Shown one piece after another: positions 25,488 through 38,113 of a stretch of DNA of 64,000 nt (within the stretch, counting starts at the first letter, position 1; each line of letters opens with the position of its first letter). The notes beneath the pieces are model-generated. The model saw only the letters and a list, made by a program, of their open reading frames with translations, was not told where the DNA came from and did not search any database. Source of the DNA: Chamaelirium japonicum (lineage: Eukaryota; Streptophyta; Magnoliopsida; Liliales; Melanthiaceae). The DNA lies in contig OX393551.1 of the NCBI GenBank assembly GCA_947650365.1, positions 61,745,173 to 61,809,172 on the forward strand. Reading direction: 5' to 3'. A program made the translations under genes and the position numbers.

Positions 25488-28400
25488 GATCCATTCTACT
25501 TCATTAGCATGATCCATTCTAATTCATTCGTACGATCCATTCTAATTCATTCATACGATCCATTGTAATTCATTCATATGATCCATTCTAATTCATTCGC
25601 ACGAATGTATCAATTCTAATTCAATCGTACGATCCATTCTAATTCATTCGTACGATCCATTCTACTTCATTCGCACGAATGTATCCATTATAATTCATTC
25701 GTACAATCCATTCTAATTCATTCGCACGATCAATTCTAATTCATTCGTATGATCCATTCTAATTCATTCCTACGATCTATTCTAATTCATTCGTTCGAAT
25801 GTTTCCATTCTAATTCATTCGTACGATTCATTCTAATTCATTCGTACGATCCATTCTGATTCATTCGTACGATCCATTCTAATTCATTCGCACGAATGTA
25901 TCCATTCTAATTCATTCGTACAATCCATTCTAATTAATTCGCACGATCATTTCTAATTCATTCGTATGATCCATTCTAATTCATTCCTACGATCTATTCT
26001 AATTCATTTGTTCGAATGTATCCATTCTAATTCATTCGTACGATTCATTCTAATTCATTCGTATGATCCATTATAATTCATTCGTACGATCCATTCTACT
26101 TCATTCGTATGATCCATTCTAATTCATTCGTACGATCCATTCTAATTCATTCGTACGATCCATTCTACTTCATTCGCACGAATGTATCCATTCTAATTCA
26201 TTCGTACAATCCATTCTAATTCATTCGCACGATCAATTCTAATTCATTCGTATGATGCATTCTAATTCATTCCTACGATCTATTCTAATTCATTCGTTCG
26301 AATGTATCCATTCTAATTCATTCGTATGATTCATTCTAATTCATTCGTATGATCAATTCTAATTCATTCGTACGATCCATTCTACTTCATTCTCACGAAT
26401 GTATCCATTCTAATTCATTCGTACAATCCATTCTAATTCATTCGTACAATCCATTCTAATTCATTCGCACGATCAATTCTAATTCATTCGTATGATCCAT
26501 TCTAATTCATTCCTACGATCTATTCTAATTCATTCGTTCGAATGTATCCATTCTAATTCATTCGTACGATCCATTCTAATTCATTCGTACGATCCATTCT
26601 ACTTCATTCGCACGAATGTATCCATTCTAATTCATTCGTACAATCCATTCTAATTCATTTGCACGATCAATTCTAATTCATTCGTATGATCCATTCTAAT
26701 TCATTCCTACGATCTATTCTAATTCATTCGTTCGAATGTATCCATTCTAATTCATTCGTACGATCCATTCTAATTCATTCGTACGATCCATTCTACTTCA
26801 TTCGCACGAATGTATCCATTCTAATTTATTCGTACAATCCATTCTAATTCATTCGCACGATCAATTCTAATTCATTCGTATGATCCATTCTAATTCATTC
26901 CTACGATCTATTCTAATTCATTCGTTCGAATGTATCCATTCTAATTTATTCGTACGATTCATTCTAATTCATTCGTACGATCCATTCTAATTCATTCGTA
27001 CGATCCATTCTACTTCATTCGCACGAATGTATCCATTCTAATTCATTCGTGAAATCCATTCTAATTCATTCGCACGATCATTTCTAATTCATTCGTATGA
27101 TCCATTCTAATTCATTCCTACGATCTATTCTAATTCATTCGTTCAAATGTATCCATTCTAATTCATTCGTACGATTCATTCTAATTCATTCGTACGATCC
27201 ATTCTAATTCATTCGTCCAATCCATTCTAATTCATTCGTACGATCCATTCTAATTCATTCTAATTCATTCCTACGATCTATTCTAATTTATTCGTTCGAA
27301 TGTATCCATTCTAATTCATTCGTATGATTCATTCTAATTCATTCGTACGATCCATTCTAATTCATTCGTACGATCAATTCTACTTCATTCGCACGAATGT
27401 ATCCATTCTAATTCATTCGTACAATCCATTCTAATTCATTCGCACGATCAATTCTAATTCATTCGTATGATCCATTCTAATTCATTCCTACGATCTATTC
27501 TAATTCATTCGTTCGAATGTTTCCATTCTAATTAATTCGTACGATTCATTCTAATTCATTCGTACGTCGTACAATCCATTCTAATTTATTCGCACGATCA
27601 ATTCTAATTCATTCGTATGATCCATTCTAATTCATTCCTACGATCTATTTTAATTCATTCGTTCGAATGTATCCATTCTAATTCATTCGTACAATCCATT
27701 CTAATTCATTCGAACGATCAATTCTAATTCATTCGTATGATCCATTCTAATTCATTCCTACGATCTATTCTAATTCATTCGTTCGAATGTATCCATTCTA
27801 ATTCATTCGTACGATCCATTCTAATTCATTCGTACGATCCATTCTACTTCATTCGCACGAATGTATCCATTCTAATTCATTCGTACAATCCATTCTAATT
27901 CATTCGCACGATTAATTCTAATTCATTCGTATGATCCATTCTAATTCATTTCTACGATCTATTCTAATTCATTCGTTCGAATGTATCCATTCTAATTCAT
28001 TCGTACGATTCATTCTAATTCATTCGTACGATCCATTCTAATTCATTCGTACGATCCATTCTACTTCATTCGCACAAATCTATCCATTCTAATTCATTCG
28101 TACAATCCATTCTAATTCATTCACACGATCAATTCTAATTCATTCGTATGATCCATTCTAATTCATTCCTACGATCTATTCTAATTCATTCGTTCGAATG
28201 TATCCATTCTAATTCATTCGTACGATTCATTCTAATTCATTCGTACGATCCATTCTAATTTATTCGTACGATCCATTCTACTTCATTCGCACGAATGTAT
28301 CCATTCTAATTCATTCGTACAATCCATTCTAATTCATTCGCACGATCAATTCTAATTTATTCGTATGATCCATTCTAATTCATTCCTACGATCTATTCTA

Positions 28401-28963
28401 ATTCATTCGTTCGAATGTATCCATTCCAATTCATTCGTACGATTCATTCTAATTCATTCGTACGATCCATTCTAATTCATTCGTACGATCCATTCTAGTT
28501 CATTCGCACGAATGTATCCATTATAATTCATTCGTACAATCCATTCTAATTCATTAGCACGATCAATTCTAATTCATTCGTATGATCCATTCTAATTCAT
28601 TCCTACGATCTATTCTAATTCATTCGTTCGAATGTATCCATTCTAATTCATTCGTATGATTCATTCTAATTCATTCGTACGATCCATTCTAATTCATTCG
28701 TACGATCCATTCTACTTCATTCTCACGAATGTATCCATTCTAATTCATTCGTACAATCCATTCTAATTCATTCGCACGATCAATTCTAATTCATTCGTAT
28801 GATCCATTCTAATTCATTCCTACATTCTATTCTAATTCATTCGTTCGAATGTATCCATTCTAATTCATTCATACGATTCATTCTAATTCGTTCGTACGAT
28901 CCATTCTAATTCATTCGTACGATCCATTCTACTTCATTCGCACGAATGTATCCATTCTAATTC
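25488..28963 (-). repeat. Orientation block 24
   Basis: 3.5 kb of minus HOR-A. The region from about 27.84 to 28.5 kb contains three HORs absent from SD4 copy 2. Confidence 0.9.
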
Positions 28964-29308
28964 ATGGATACATTCGAACGAATAAATTAGAATAGATCGT
29001 AGGAATGAATTAGAATGGATACATTCGTGCGAATGAAGTAGAATGGATCGTACGAATGAATTAGAATGGATCGTACGAATAAATTAGAATGGATACATTC
29101 GAACGAATGAATTAGAATAGATCGTAGGAATGAATTAGAATGGATCATACGAATGAATTAGAATTGATCGCGCGAATGAAAAAGAATGGATTGTACGAAT
29201 GAATTAGAATGGATACATTCGTGCGAATGAAGTAGAATGGATCGTAAGAATGAAGTAGAATGGATCGTACGAATGAATTAGAATGGATCGTACAAATGAA
29301 TTAGAATC
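28964..29308 (+). repeat. Orientation block 25
   Basis: Third 345-bp plus insert ('a' type). Confidence 0.88.
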
Positions 29309-30454
29309 GATCCATTCTACTTCATTAGCATGATCCATTCTAATTCATTCGTATGATCCATTCTAATTCATTCATACGATCCATTGTAATTCATTCATAT
29401 GATCCATTCTAATTCATTCGCATGAATGTATCAATTCTAATTCATTCGTACGATCCATTCTAATTCATTCGTACGATCCATTCTACTTCATTCGCACGAA
29501 TGTATCCATTCTAATTCATTCGTACAATCCATTCTAATTCATTCGCACGATCAATTCTAATTCATTCGTATGATCCATTCTAATTCATTCCTACGATCTA
29601 TTCTAATTCATTCGTTCGAATGTTTCCATTCTAATTCATTCGTACGATTCATTCTAATTCATTCGTACGATCCATTCTGATTCATTCGTACGATCCATTC
29701 TAATTCATTCGCATGAATGTATCCATTCTAATTCATTCGTACAATCCATTCTAAATCATTCGCACGATCATTTCTAATTCATTCGTATGATCCATTCTAA
29801 TTCATTCCTACGATCTATTCTAATTCATTCGTTCGAATGTATCCATTCTAATTCATTTGTACGATTCATTCTAATTCATTCGTATGATCCTTTATAATTC
29901 ATTCGTACGATCCATTCTACTTCATTCGTATGATCCATTCTAATTCATTCGTACGATCCATTCTAATTCATTCGTACGATCCATTCTACTTCATTCGCAC
30001 GAATGTATCCATTCTAATTCATTCGTACAATCCATTCTAATTCATTCGCACGATCAATTCTAATTCATTCGTATGATCCATTCTAATTCATTCCTACGAT
30101 CTATTCTAATTCATTCGTTCGAATGTATCCATTCTAATTCATTCGTATGATTCATTCTAATTCATTCGTACGATCCATTCTAATTCATTCGTACGATCCA
30201 TTCTACTTCATTCTCACGAATGTATCCATTCTAATTCATTCGTACAATCCATTCTAATTCATTCGCACGATCAATTCTAATTCATTCGTATGATCCATTC
30301 TAATTCATTCCTACATTCTATTCTAATTCATTCGTTCGAATGTATCCATTCTAATTCATTCATACGATTCATTCTAATTCGTTCGTACGATCCATTCTAA
30401 TTCATTCGTACGATCCATTCTACTTCATTCGCACGAATGTATCCATTCTAATTC
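29309..30454 (-). repeat. Orientation block 26
   Basis: Full-length counterpart of block 22. Confidence 0.88.
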
Positions 30455-30799
30455 ATGGATACATTCGAACGAATAAATTAGAATAGATCGTAGGAATGAA
30501 TTAGAATGGATACATTCGTGCGAATGAAGTAGAATGGATCGTACGAATGAATTAGAATGGATCGTACGAATAAATTAGAATGGATACATTCGAACGAATG
30601 AATTAGAATAGATCGTAGGAATGAATTAGAATGGATCATACGAATTAATTAGAATTGATCGTGCGAATGAAAAAGAATGGATTGTACGAATGAATTAGAA
30701 TGGATACATTCGTGCGAATGAAGTAGAATGGATCGTAAGAATGAAGTAGAATGGATCGTACGAATGAATTAGAATGGATCGTACAAATGAATTAGAATC
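30455..30799 (+). repeat. Orientation block 27
   Basis: Fourth 345-bp plus insert ('b' type). Confidence 0.88.
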
Positions 30800-33600
30800 G
30801 ATCCATTCTACTTCATTAGCATGATCCATTCTAATTCATTCGTACGATCCATTCTAATTCATTCATACGATCCATTGTAATTCATTCATATGATCCATTC
30901 TAATTCATTCGCACGAATGTATCAATTCTAATTCAATCGTACGATCCATTCTAATTCATTCGTACGATCCATTCTACTTCATTCGCACGAATGTATCCAT
31001 TATAATTCATTCGTACAATCCATTCTAATTCATTCGCACGATCAATTCTAATTCATTCGTATGATCCATTCTAATTCATTCCTACGATCTATTCTAATTC
31101 ATTCGTTCGAATGTTTCCATTCTAATTCATTCGTACGATTCATTCTAATTCATTCGTACGATCCATTCTGATTCATTCGTACGATCCATTCTAATTCATT
31201 CGCACGAATGTATCCATTCTAATTCATTCGTACAATCCATTCTAATTAATTCGCACGATCATTTCTAATTCATTCGTATGATCCATTCTAATTCATTCCT
31301 ACGATCTATTCTAATTCATTTGTTCGAATGTATCCATTCTAATTCATTCGTACGATTCATTCTAATTCATTCGTATGATCCATTATAATTCATTTGTACG
31401 ATCCATTCTACTTCATTCGTATGATCCATTTAATTCATTCGTACGATCCATTCTAATTCATTCGTACGATCCATTCTACTTCATTCGCACGAATGTATCC
31501 ATTCTAATTCATTCGTACAATCCATTCTAATTCATTCGCACGATCAATTCTAATTCATTCGTATGATGCATTCTAATTCATTCCTACGATCTATTCTAAT
31601 TCATTCGTTCGAATGTATCCATTCTAATTCATTCGTATGATTCATTCTAATTCATTCGTATGATCAATTCTAATTCATTCGTACGATCCATTCTACTTCA
31701 TTCTCACGAATGTATCCATTCTAATTCATTCGTACAATCCATTCTAATTCATTCGCACGATCAATTCTAATTCATTCGTGTGATCCATTCTAATTCATTC
31801 CTACGATCTATTCTAATTCATTCGTTCGAATGTATCCATTCTAATTCATTCGTACGGTCCATTCTAATTCATTCGTACGATCCATTCTACTTCATTCGCA
31901 CGAATGTATCCATTCTAATTCATTCGTACAATCCATTCTAATTCATTTGCACGATCAATTCTAATTCATTCGTATGATCCATTCTAATTCATTCCTACGA
32001 TCTATTCTAATTCATTCGTTCGAATGTATCCATTCTAATTCATTCGTACGATCCATTCTAATTCATTCGTACGATCCATTCTACTTCATTCGCACGAATG
32101 TATCCATTCTAATTCATTCGTACAATCCATTCTAATTCATTCGCACGATCAATTCTAATTCATTCGTATGATCCATTCTAATTCATTCCTACGATCTATT
32201 CTAATTCATTCGTTCGAATGTATCCATTCTAATTTATTCGTACGATTCATTCTAATTCATTCGTACGATCCATTCTAATTCATTCGTACGATCCATTCTA
32301 CTTCATTCGCACGAATGTATCCATTCTAATTCATTTGTGAAATCCATTCTAATTCATTCGCACGATCATTTCTAATTCATTCGTATGATCCATTCTAATT
32401 CATTCCTACGATCTATTCTAATTCATTCGTTCAAATGTATCCATTCTAATTCATTCGTACGATTCATTCTAATTCATTCGTACGATCCATTCTAATTCAT
32501 TCGTCCAATCCATTCTAATTCATTCGTACGATCCATTCTAATTCATTCTAATTCATTCCTACGATCTATTCTAATTTATTCGTTCGAATGTATCCATTCT
32601 AATTCATTCGTATGATTCATTCTAATTCATTCGTACGATCCATTCTAATTCATTCGTACGATCAATTCTACTTCATTCGCACGAATGTATCCATTCTAAT
32701 TCATTCGTACAATCCATTCTAATTCATTCGCACGATCAATTCTAATTCATTCGTATGATCCATTCTAATTTATTCCTACGATCTATTCTAATTCATTCGT
32801 TCGAATGTTTCCATTCTAATTAATTCGTACGATTCATTCTAATTCATTCGTACGTCGTACAATCCATTCTAATTTATTCGCACGATCAATTCTAATTCAT
32901 TCGTATGATCCATTCTAATTCATTCCTACGATCTATTTTAATTCATTCGTTCGAATGTATCCATTCTAATTCATTCGTACAATCCATTCTAATTCATTCG
33001 AACGATCAATTCTAATTCATTCGTATGATCCATTCTAATTCATTCCTACGATCTATTCTAATTCATTCGTTCGAATGTATCCATTCTAATTCATTCGTAC
33101 GATCCATTCTAATTCATTCGTACGATCCATTCTACTTCATTCGCACGAATGTATCCATTCTAATTCATTCGTACAATCCATTCTAATTCATTCGCACGAT
33201 CAATTCTAATTCATTCGTATGATCCATTCTAATTCATTCCTACGATCTATTCTAATTCATTCGTTCGAATGTATCCATTCTAATTCATTCGTATGATTCG
33301 TTCTAATTCATTCGTACGATCCATTCTAATTCATTCGTACGATCCATTCTACTTCATTCTCACGAATGTATCCATTCTAATTCATTCGTACAATCCATTC
33401 TAATTCATTCGCACGATCAATTCTAATTCATTCGTATGATCCATTCTAATTCATTCCTACATTCTATTCTAATTCATTCGTTCGAATGTATCCATTCTAA
33501 TTCATTCATACGATTCATTCTAATTCGTTCGTACGATCCATTCTAATTCATTCGTACGATCCATTCTACTTCATTCGCACGAATGTATCCATTCTAATTC
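30800..33600 (-). repeat. Orientation block 28
   Basis: Counterpart of block 24, three HORs shorter. One base is missing at about 31,430 (CCATTTAATTC). Confidence 0.9.
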
Positions 33601-34660
33601 ATGGATACATTCGAACGAATAAATTAGAATAGATCGTAGGAATGAATTAGAATGGATACATTCGTGCGAATGAAGTAGAATGGATCGTACGAATGAATTA
33701 GAATGGATCATACGAATAAATTAGAATGGATACATTCGAACGAATGAATTAGAATAGATCGTAGGAATGAATTAGAATGGATCATACGAATGAATTAGAA
33801 TTGATCGCGCGAATGAAAAAGAATGGATTGTACGAATGAATTAGAATGGATACATTCGTGCGAATGAAGTAGAATGGATCGTAAGAATGAAGTAGAATGG
33901 ATCGTACGAATGAATTAGAATGGATCGTACAAATGAATTAGAATCGATCCATTCTACTTCATTAGCATGATCCATTCTAATTCATTCGTACGATCCATTC
34001 TAATTCATTCATACGATCCATTGTAATTCATTCATATGATCCATTCTAATTCATTCGCATGAATGTATCAATTCTAATTCATTCGTACGATCCATTCTAA
34101 TTCATTCGTACGATCCATTCTACTTCATTCGCACGAATGTATCCATTCTAATTCATTCGTACAATCCATTCTAATTCATTCGCACGATCAATTCTAATTC
34201 ATTCGTATGATCCATTCTAATTCATTCCTACGATCTATTCTAATTCATTCGTTCGAATGTTTCCATTCTAATTCATTCGTACGATTCATTCTAATTCATT
34301 CGTACGATCCATTCTGATTCATTCGTACGATCCATTCTAATTCATTCGCACGAATGTATCCATTCTAATTCATTCGTACAATCCATTCTAAATCATTCGC
34401 ACGATCATTTCTAATTCATTCGTATGATCCATTCTAATTCATTCCTACGATCTATTCTAATTCATTCGTTCGAATGTATCCATTCTAATTCATTCGTACG
34501 ATTCATTCTAATTCATTCGTATGATCCTTTATAATTCATTCGTACGATCCATTCTACTTCATTCGTATGATCCATTCTAATTCATTCGTACGATCCATTC
34601 TAATTCATTCGTACGATCCATTCTACTTCATTCGCACGAATATATCCATTCTAATTCATT
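33599..34660. repeat. Segmental duplication SD4, copy 3 (partial)
   Basis: Third start of the unit, of 'a' type (GATCGCGCG at about 33.80 kb, GAATGAAAAAG after it). It follows copy 2 for about 1.06 kb and is then cut by a minus-to-plus switch at about 34,665. Confidence 0.88.
33601..33945 (+). repeat. Orientation block 29
   Basis: Fifth 345-bp plus insert ('a' type). Confidence 0.88.
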
Positions 34661-34664
34661 CGCA
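33946..34664 (-). repeat. Orientation block 30
   Basis: Truncated counterpart of blocks 22 and 26. Ends at CATTCGCACGAATG. Confidence 0.87.
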
Positions 34665-35177
34665 CGAATGAAGTAGAATGGATCGTACGAATGAATTAGA
34701 ATGGATTGTACGAATGAATTAGAATGGATACATTCGAACGAATGAATTAGAATAGATCGTAGGAATGAATTAGAATGGATCATACGAATGAATTAGAATT
34801 GATCGTGCGAATGAATTAGAATGGATTGTATGAATGAATTAGAATGGATACATTCGTGCGAATGAAGTAGAATAGATCGTACGAATGAATTAGAATGGAT
34901 CGTACGAATGAATCAGAATGGATCGTACGAATGAATTAGAATGAATCGTACGAATGAATTAGAATGGAAACATTCTAACGAATCAATTAGAATAGATCGA
35001 TTAGAATGGATCATACGAATAAATTAGAATGGATCATACGAATAAATTAGAATTGATCGTGCGAATGAATTAGAATGGATTGTACGAATGAATTAGAATG
35101 CAATGGATCGTGTGAATGAATTAGAATGAATCGTACGAATGAATTAGAATGGATCATGCTAATGAAGTAGAATGGAT
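34665..35177 (+). repeat. Orientation block 31
   Basis: HOR-A/B, including an AATCAG monomer and a shortened joint at about 35.0 kb. Ends at GGATCGATTC. Confidence 0.87.
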
Positions 35178-36607
35178 CGATTCTAATTCATTTGCACGAT
35201 CCATTCTAATTCATTCGTACGATCCATTCTACTTCATTCTTACGATCCATTCTACTTCATTCGCACGAATGTATCCATTCTAATTCATTCGTACAATCCA
35301 TTCTAATTCATTCGCACGATCAATTCTAATTCATTCGTATGATCCATTCTAATTCATTCCTACGATCTATTCTAATTCATTCGTTCGAATGTATCCATTC
35401 TAATTCATTCGTACGATTCATTCTAATTCATTCGTACGATCCATTCTAATTCATTCGTACGATCCATTCTACTTCATTCGTATGAATGTATCCATTCTAA
35501 TTCATTCGTACAATCCATTCTAATTCATTCGCACGATCAATTCTAATTCATTCGTATGATCCATTCTAATTCATTCCTACGATCTATTCTAATTTATTCG
35601 TTCGAATGTGTCCATTCTAATTCATTCGTACGATTCATTCTAATTCATTCGTACGATCCATTCTAATTCATTCGTACGATCCATTCTACTTCATTCGCAC
35701 GAATGTATCCATTTCTAATTCATTCGTACAATCCATTCTAATTCATTCGCACGATCAATTCTAATTCATTCGTATGATCCATTCTAATTCATTCCTACGT
35801 TCTATTCTAATTCATTCGTTCGAATGTATCCATTCTAATTCATTCATACGATTCATTCTAATTCATTCGTACGATCCATTCTAATTCATTCGTACGATCC
35901 ATTCTACTTCATTCGTACGAATGTATCCATTTCTAATTCATTCGTACAATCCATTCTAATTCATTCGCACGATCAATTCTAATTCATTCATATGATCCAT
36001 TCTAATTCATTCCAACGATCTATTCTAATTCATTCGTTCGAATGTTTCCATTCTAATTCATTCGTACGATTCATTCTAATTCATTCGTACGATCCATTCT
36101 CATTCATTCGTACGATCCATTCTACTTCATTCGCACGAATGTGTCCATTCTAATTCATTCGTACAATCCATTCGAATTCATTCGCACGATCATTTCTAAT
36201 TTATTCGTATGATCCATTCTAATTCATTCCTACGATCTATTCTAATTCATTCATTCGAATGTATCCATTCTAATTCATTCGTACGATTCATTCTAATTCA
36301 TTCGTACGATCCATTTCCAATTCATTCGTACGATCCATTCTACTTCATTCGCACAAATGTATCCATTCTAATTCATTCGTATAATTCATTCGTACGATCC
36401 GTTCTACTTCATTCGCACGAATGTATCCATTCTAATTCATTCGTACAATCCATTCTAATTCATTCGCACGATCAATTCTAAGTCATTCGTATGATCTATT
36501 CTAATTCATTCCTACGATCCATTCTAATTCATTCGTATGATCCATTCTAATTCATTCCTATGTACGATCCATTCTAATCTATTCCTGTGATCCATTCTAA
36601 TTCATTC
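35178..36607 (-). repeat. Orientation block 32
   Basis: Begins like blocks 12 and 14 (CATTCTTACGATCC). Two 28-mers have an extra T (CCATTTCTAATTC at 35.71 and 35.93 kb). Ends at CATTCGTGCGAATG. Confidence 0.88.
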
Positions 36608-37021
36608 GTGCGAATGAATTAGATTGCATCGTACGAATGAATTAGAATGGATCGGACGAATGAATTAGAATGGATCGTACGAATGAATTAGAATGGATCG
36701 AAGAATGGATTAGAATGGATCGTAGGAATGAATTAGAATGTATCGTACGAATGAATTAGAATTGATCGTGCGAATGAATTAGAATGGATTGTACGAATGA
36801 ATTAGAATGGATACATTCGTGATACATTCATGCGAATGAATTAGAATTGATCGTACGTGCGAATGAATTAGAATGGATCGTACGAATGAATTGGAATGAA
36901 TCGTACGAATGAATTAGAATGGATCGTACGAATGAATTGGAATGAATCGTACGAATGAATTAGAATGGATCATACGAATGAATTAGAATTGATCGTGCGA
37001 ATGAATTAGAATGGATTGTAC
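36608..37021 (+). repeat. Orientation block 33
   Basis: Degenerate plus monomers with several slip joints (GGATCGAAGAATGG, CGTGATACATTC). Ends at TTGTACGATCC. Confidence 0.85.
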
Positions 37022-38049
37022 GATCCATTCTAATTCATTCGTACGATCCATTCTCATTCATTCGCACGATCCATTCTAATTCATTCATACGATCCATTGT
37101 AATTCATTCATATGATCCATTCTAATTCATTCGCACGAATGTATCAATTCTAATTCATTCGTACGATCCATTCTAATTCAATCGCACAACCTATTCAAAT
37201 TCATTCGTACGATCCATTCTAATTCATTAGCACGATCCATTCTAATTTATTCGTACGATCCATTCTATTTCATTCATACGATCCATTCTTACTCCTTCGT
37301 ACGATCCATTCTAATTCATTCGCACGAATGTATCCATTCTATTCTAATTCATTCGTACGATCCATTCTAATTCATTCGCACGGTCCATTCTAATTCATTC
37401 ATACGATCCATTCTAATTCATTCGTACGATCCAGTTTAATTCATTCGCACGATCCATTCTAATTCATTCATACGATCCATTCTAATTCAATCATACAATC
37501 CATTCTAATTCATTCGCACGAATATATACATTCTAATGCATTCGTACGATCCACCCTAATTCCTTCGTATGATCCATTCTAATTCATTCGAACGAATGTA
37601 TCCATTGTAATTCATTCGTACGATCCATTCGAATTCATTCATACGATCCATTCTAATTCATTCATACGATCCATTCTAACTCATTCCTACGATCTATTCT
37701 AATTCATTCGTTCGAATGTATCCATTCAAATTCATTCGTACGATCCATTCTAATCCATTCGGACAATCTATTCTAATTTATTCGTACGATCCATTCTAAT
37801 TCATTAGCACGATCCATTCTAATTCATTCGTACGATCCATTCTATTTCATTTGTATGATCCATTCTTACTCATTCGTACGATCCATTCTAATTCATTCGC
37901 ACGAATGTAACCATTCTAATTCAGTCATACGATCCATTCTAATTCATTCGCACGATCCATTCTAATTCATTTATACGATCCATTCTAATTCATTCGTACG
38001 ATCCATTCTGATTCATTCGTACGATCCATTCTACATCATTCGCACGAAT
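37022..38049 (-). repeat. Orientation block 34
   Basis: Degenerate. Contains another copy of the CCATTGTAATTC series of block 22 (37.05-37.17 kb), two HOR-C copies and the left part of SD5 copy 2. Confidence 0.87.
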
Positions 38050-38113
38050 GTACGAATGAATTAGAATGGATCATACGAATGAATTAGAATTGATCGTGCG
38101 AATGAATTAGAAT
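37663..38113. repeat. Segmental duplication SD5, copy 2
   Basis: Second copy of the 20.95-21.40 kb segment, including its orientation switch. Copies differ by scattered substitutions only, such as GTATCC against GTAACC after the CACGAAT. Confidence 0.85.

Larger units (their letters stand above)
23811..28961. repeat. Segmental duplication SD4, copy 1 (5,151 bp)
   Basis: The unit starts at a minus-to-plus junction (TCATGGATAC). That junction recurs at 23,811, 25,141, 28,962, 30,453 and 33,599. Each long unit has two sub-units: 'a' with a GATCGCGCG monomer and 'b' with AATTAATTAG. Here a is 1,330 bp and b is 3,821 bp. Relative to copy 2, sub-unit a has lost 18 and 143 bp, and b has three extra 217-bp HORs, one extra 23-mer and one base. 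These account exactly for the length differences (161 and 675 bp). Confidence 0.9.
28962..33598. repeat. Segmental duplication SD4, copy 2 (4,637 bp)
   Basis: Sub-unit a' is 1,491 bp (28,962-30,452) and b' is 3,146 bp (30,453-33,598). Rare variants of copy 1 recur in order: GATCGCGCG, a monomer with GAATGAAAAAG, GATCCATTGTAATTC, GTGAAATCC (27.05/32.34 kb) and the slip joint CGTACGTCGTAC (27.56/32.85 kb). Very few substitutions separate the copies, suggesting a recent event. Confidence 0.9.

Noticed and set aside
36209-36481. Open reading frame of 90 residues
   Set aside because: Satellite translation. The length results from irregular monomers, not from coding constraint.
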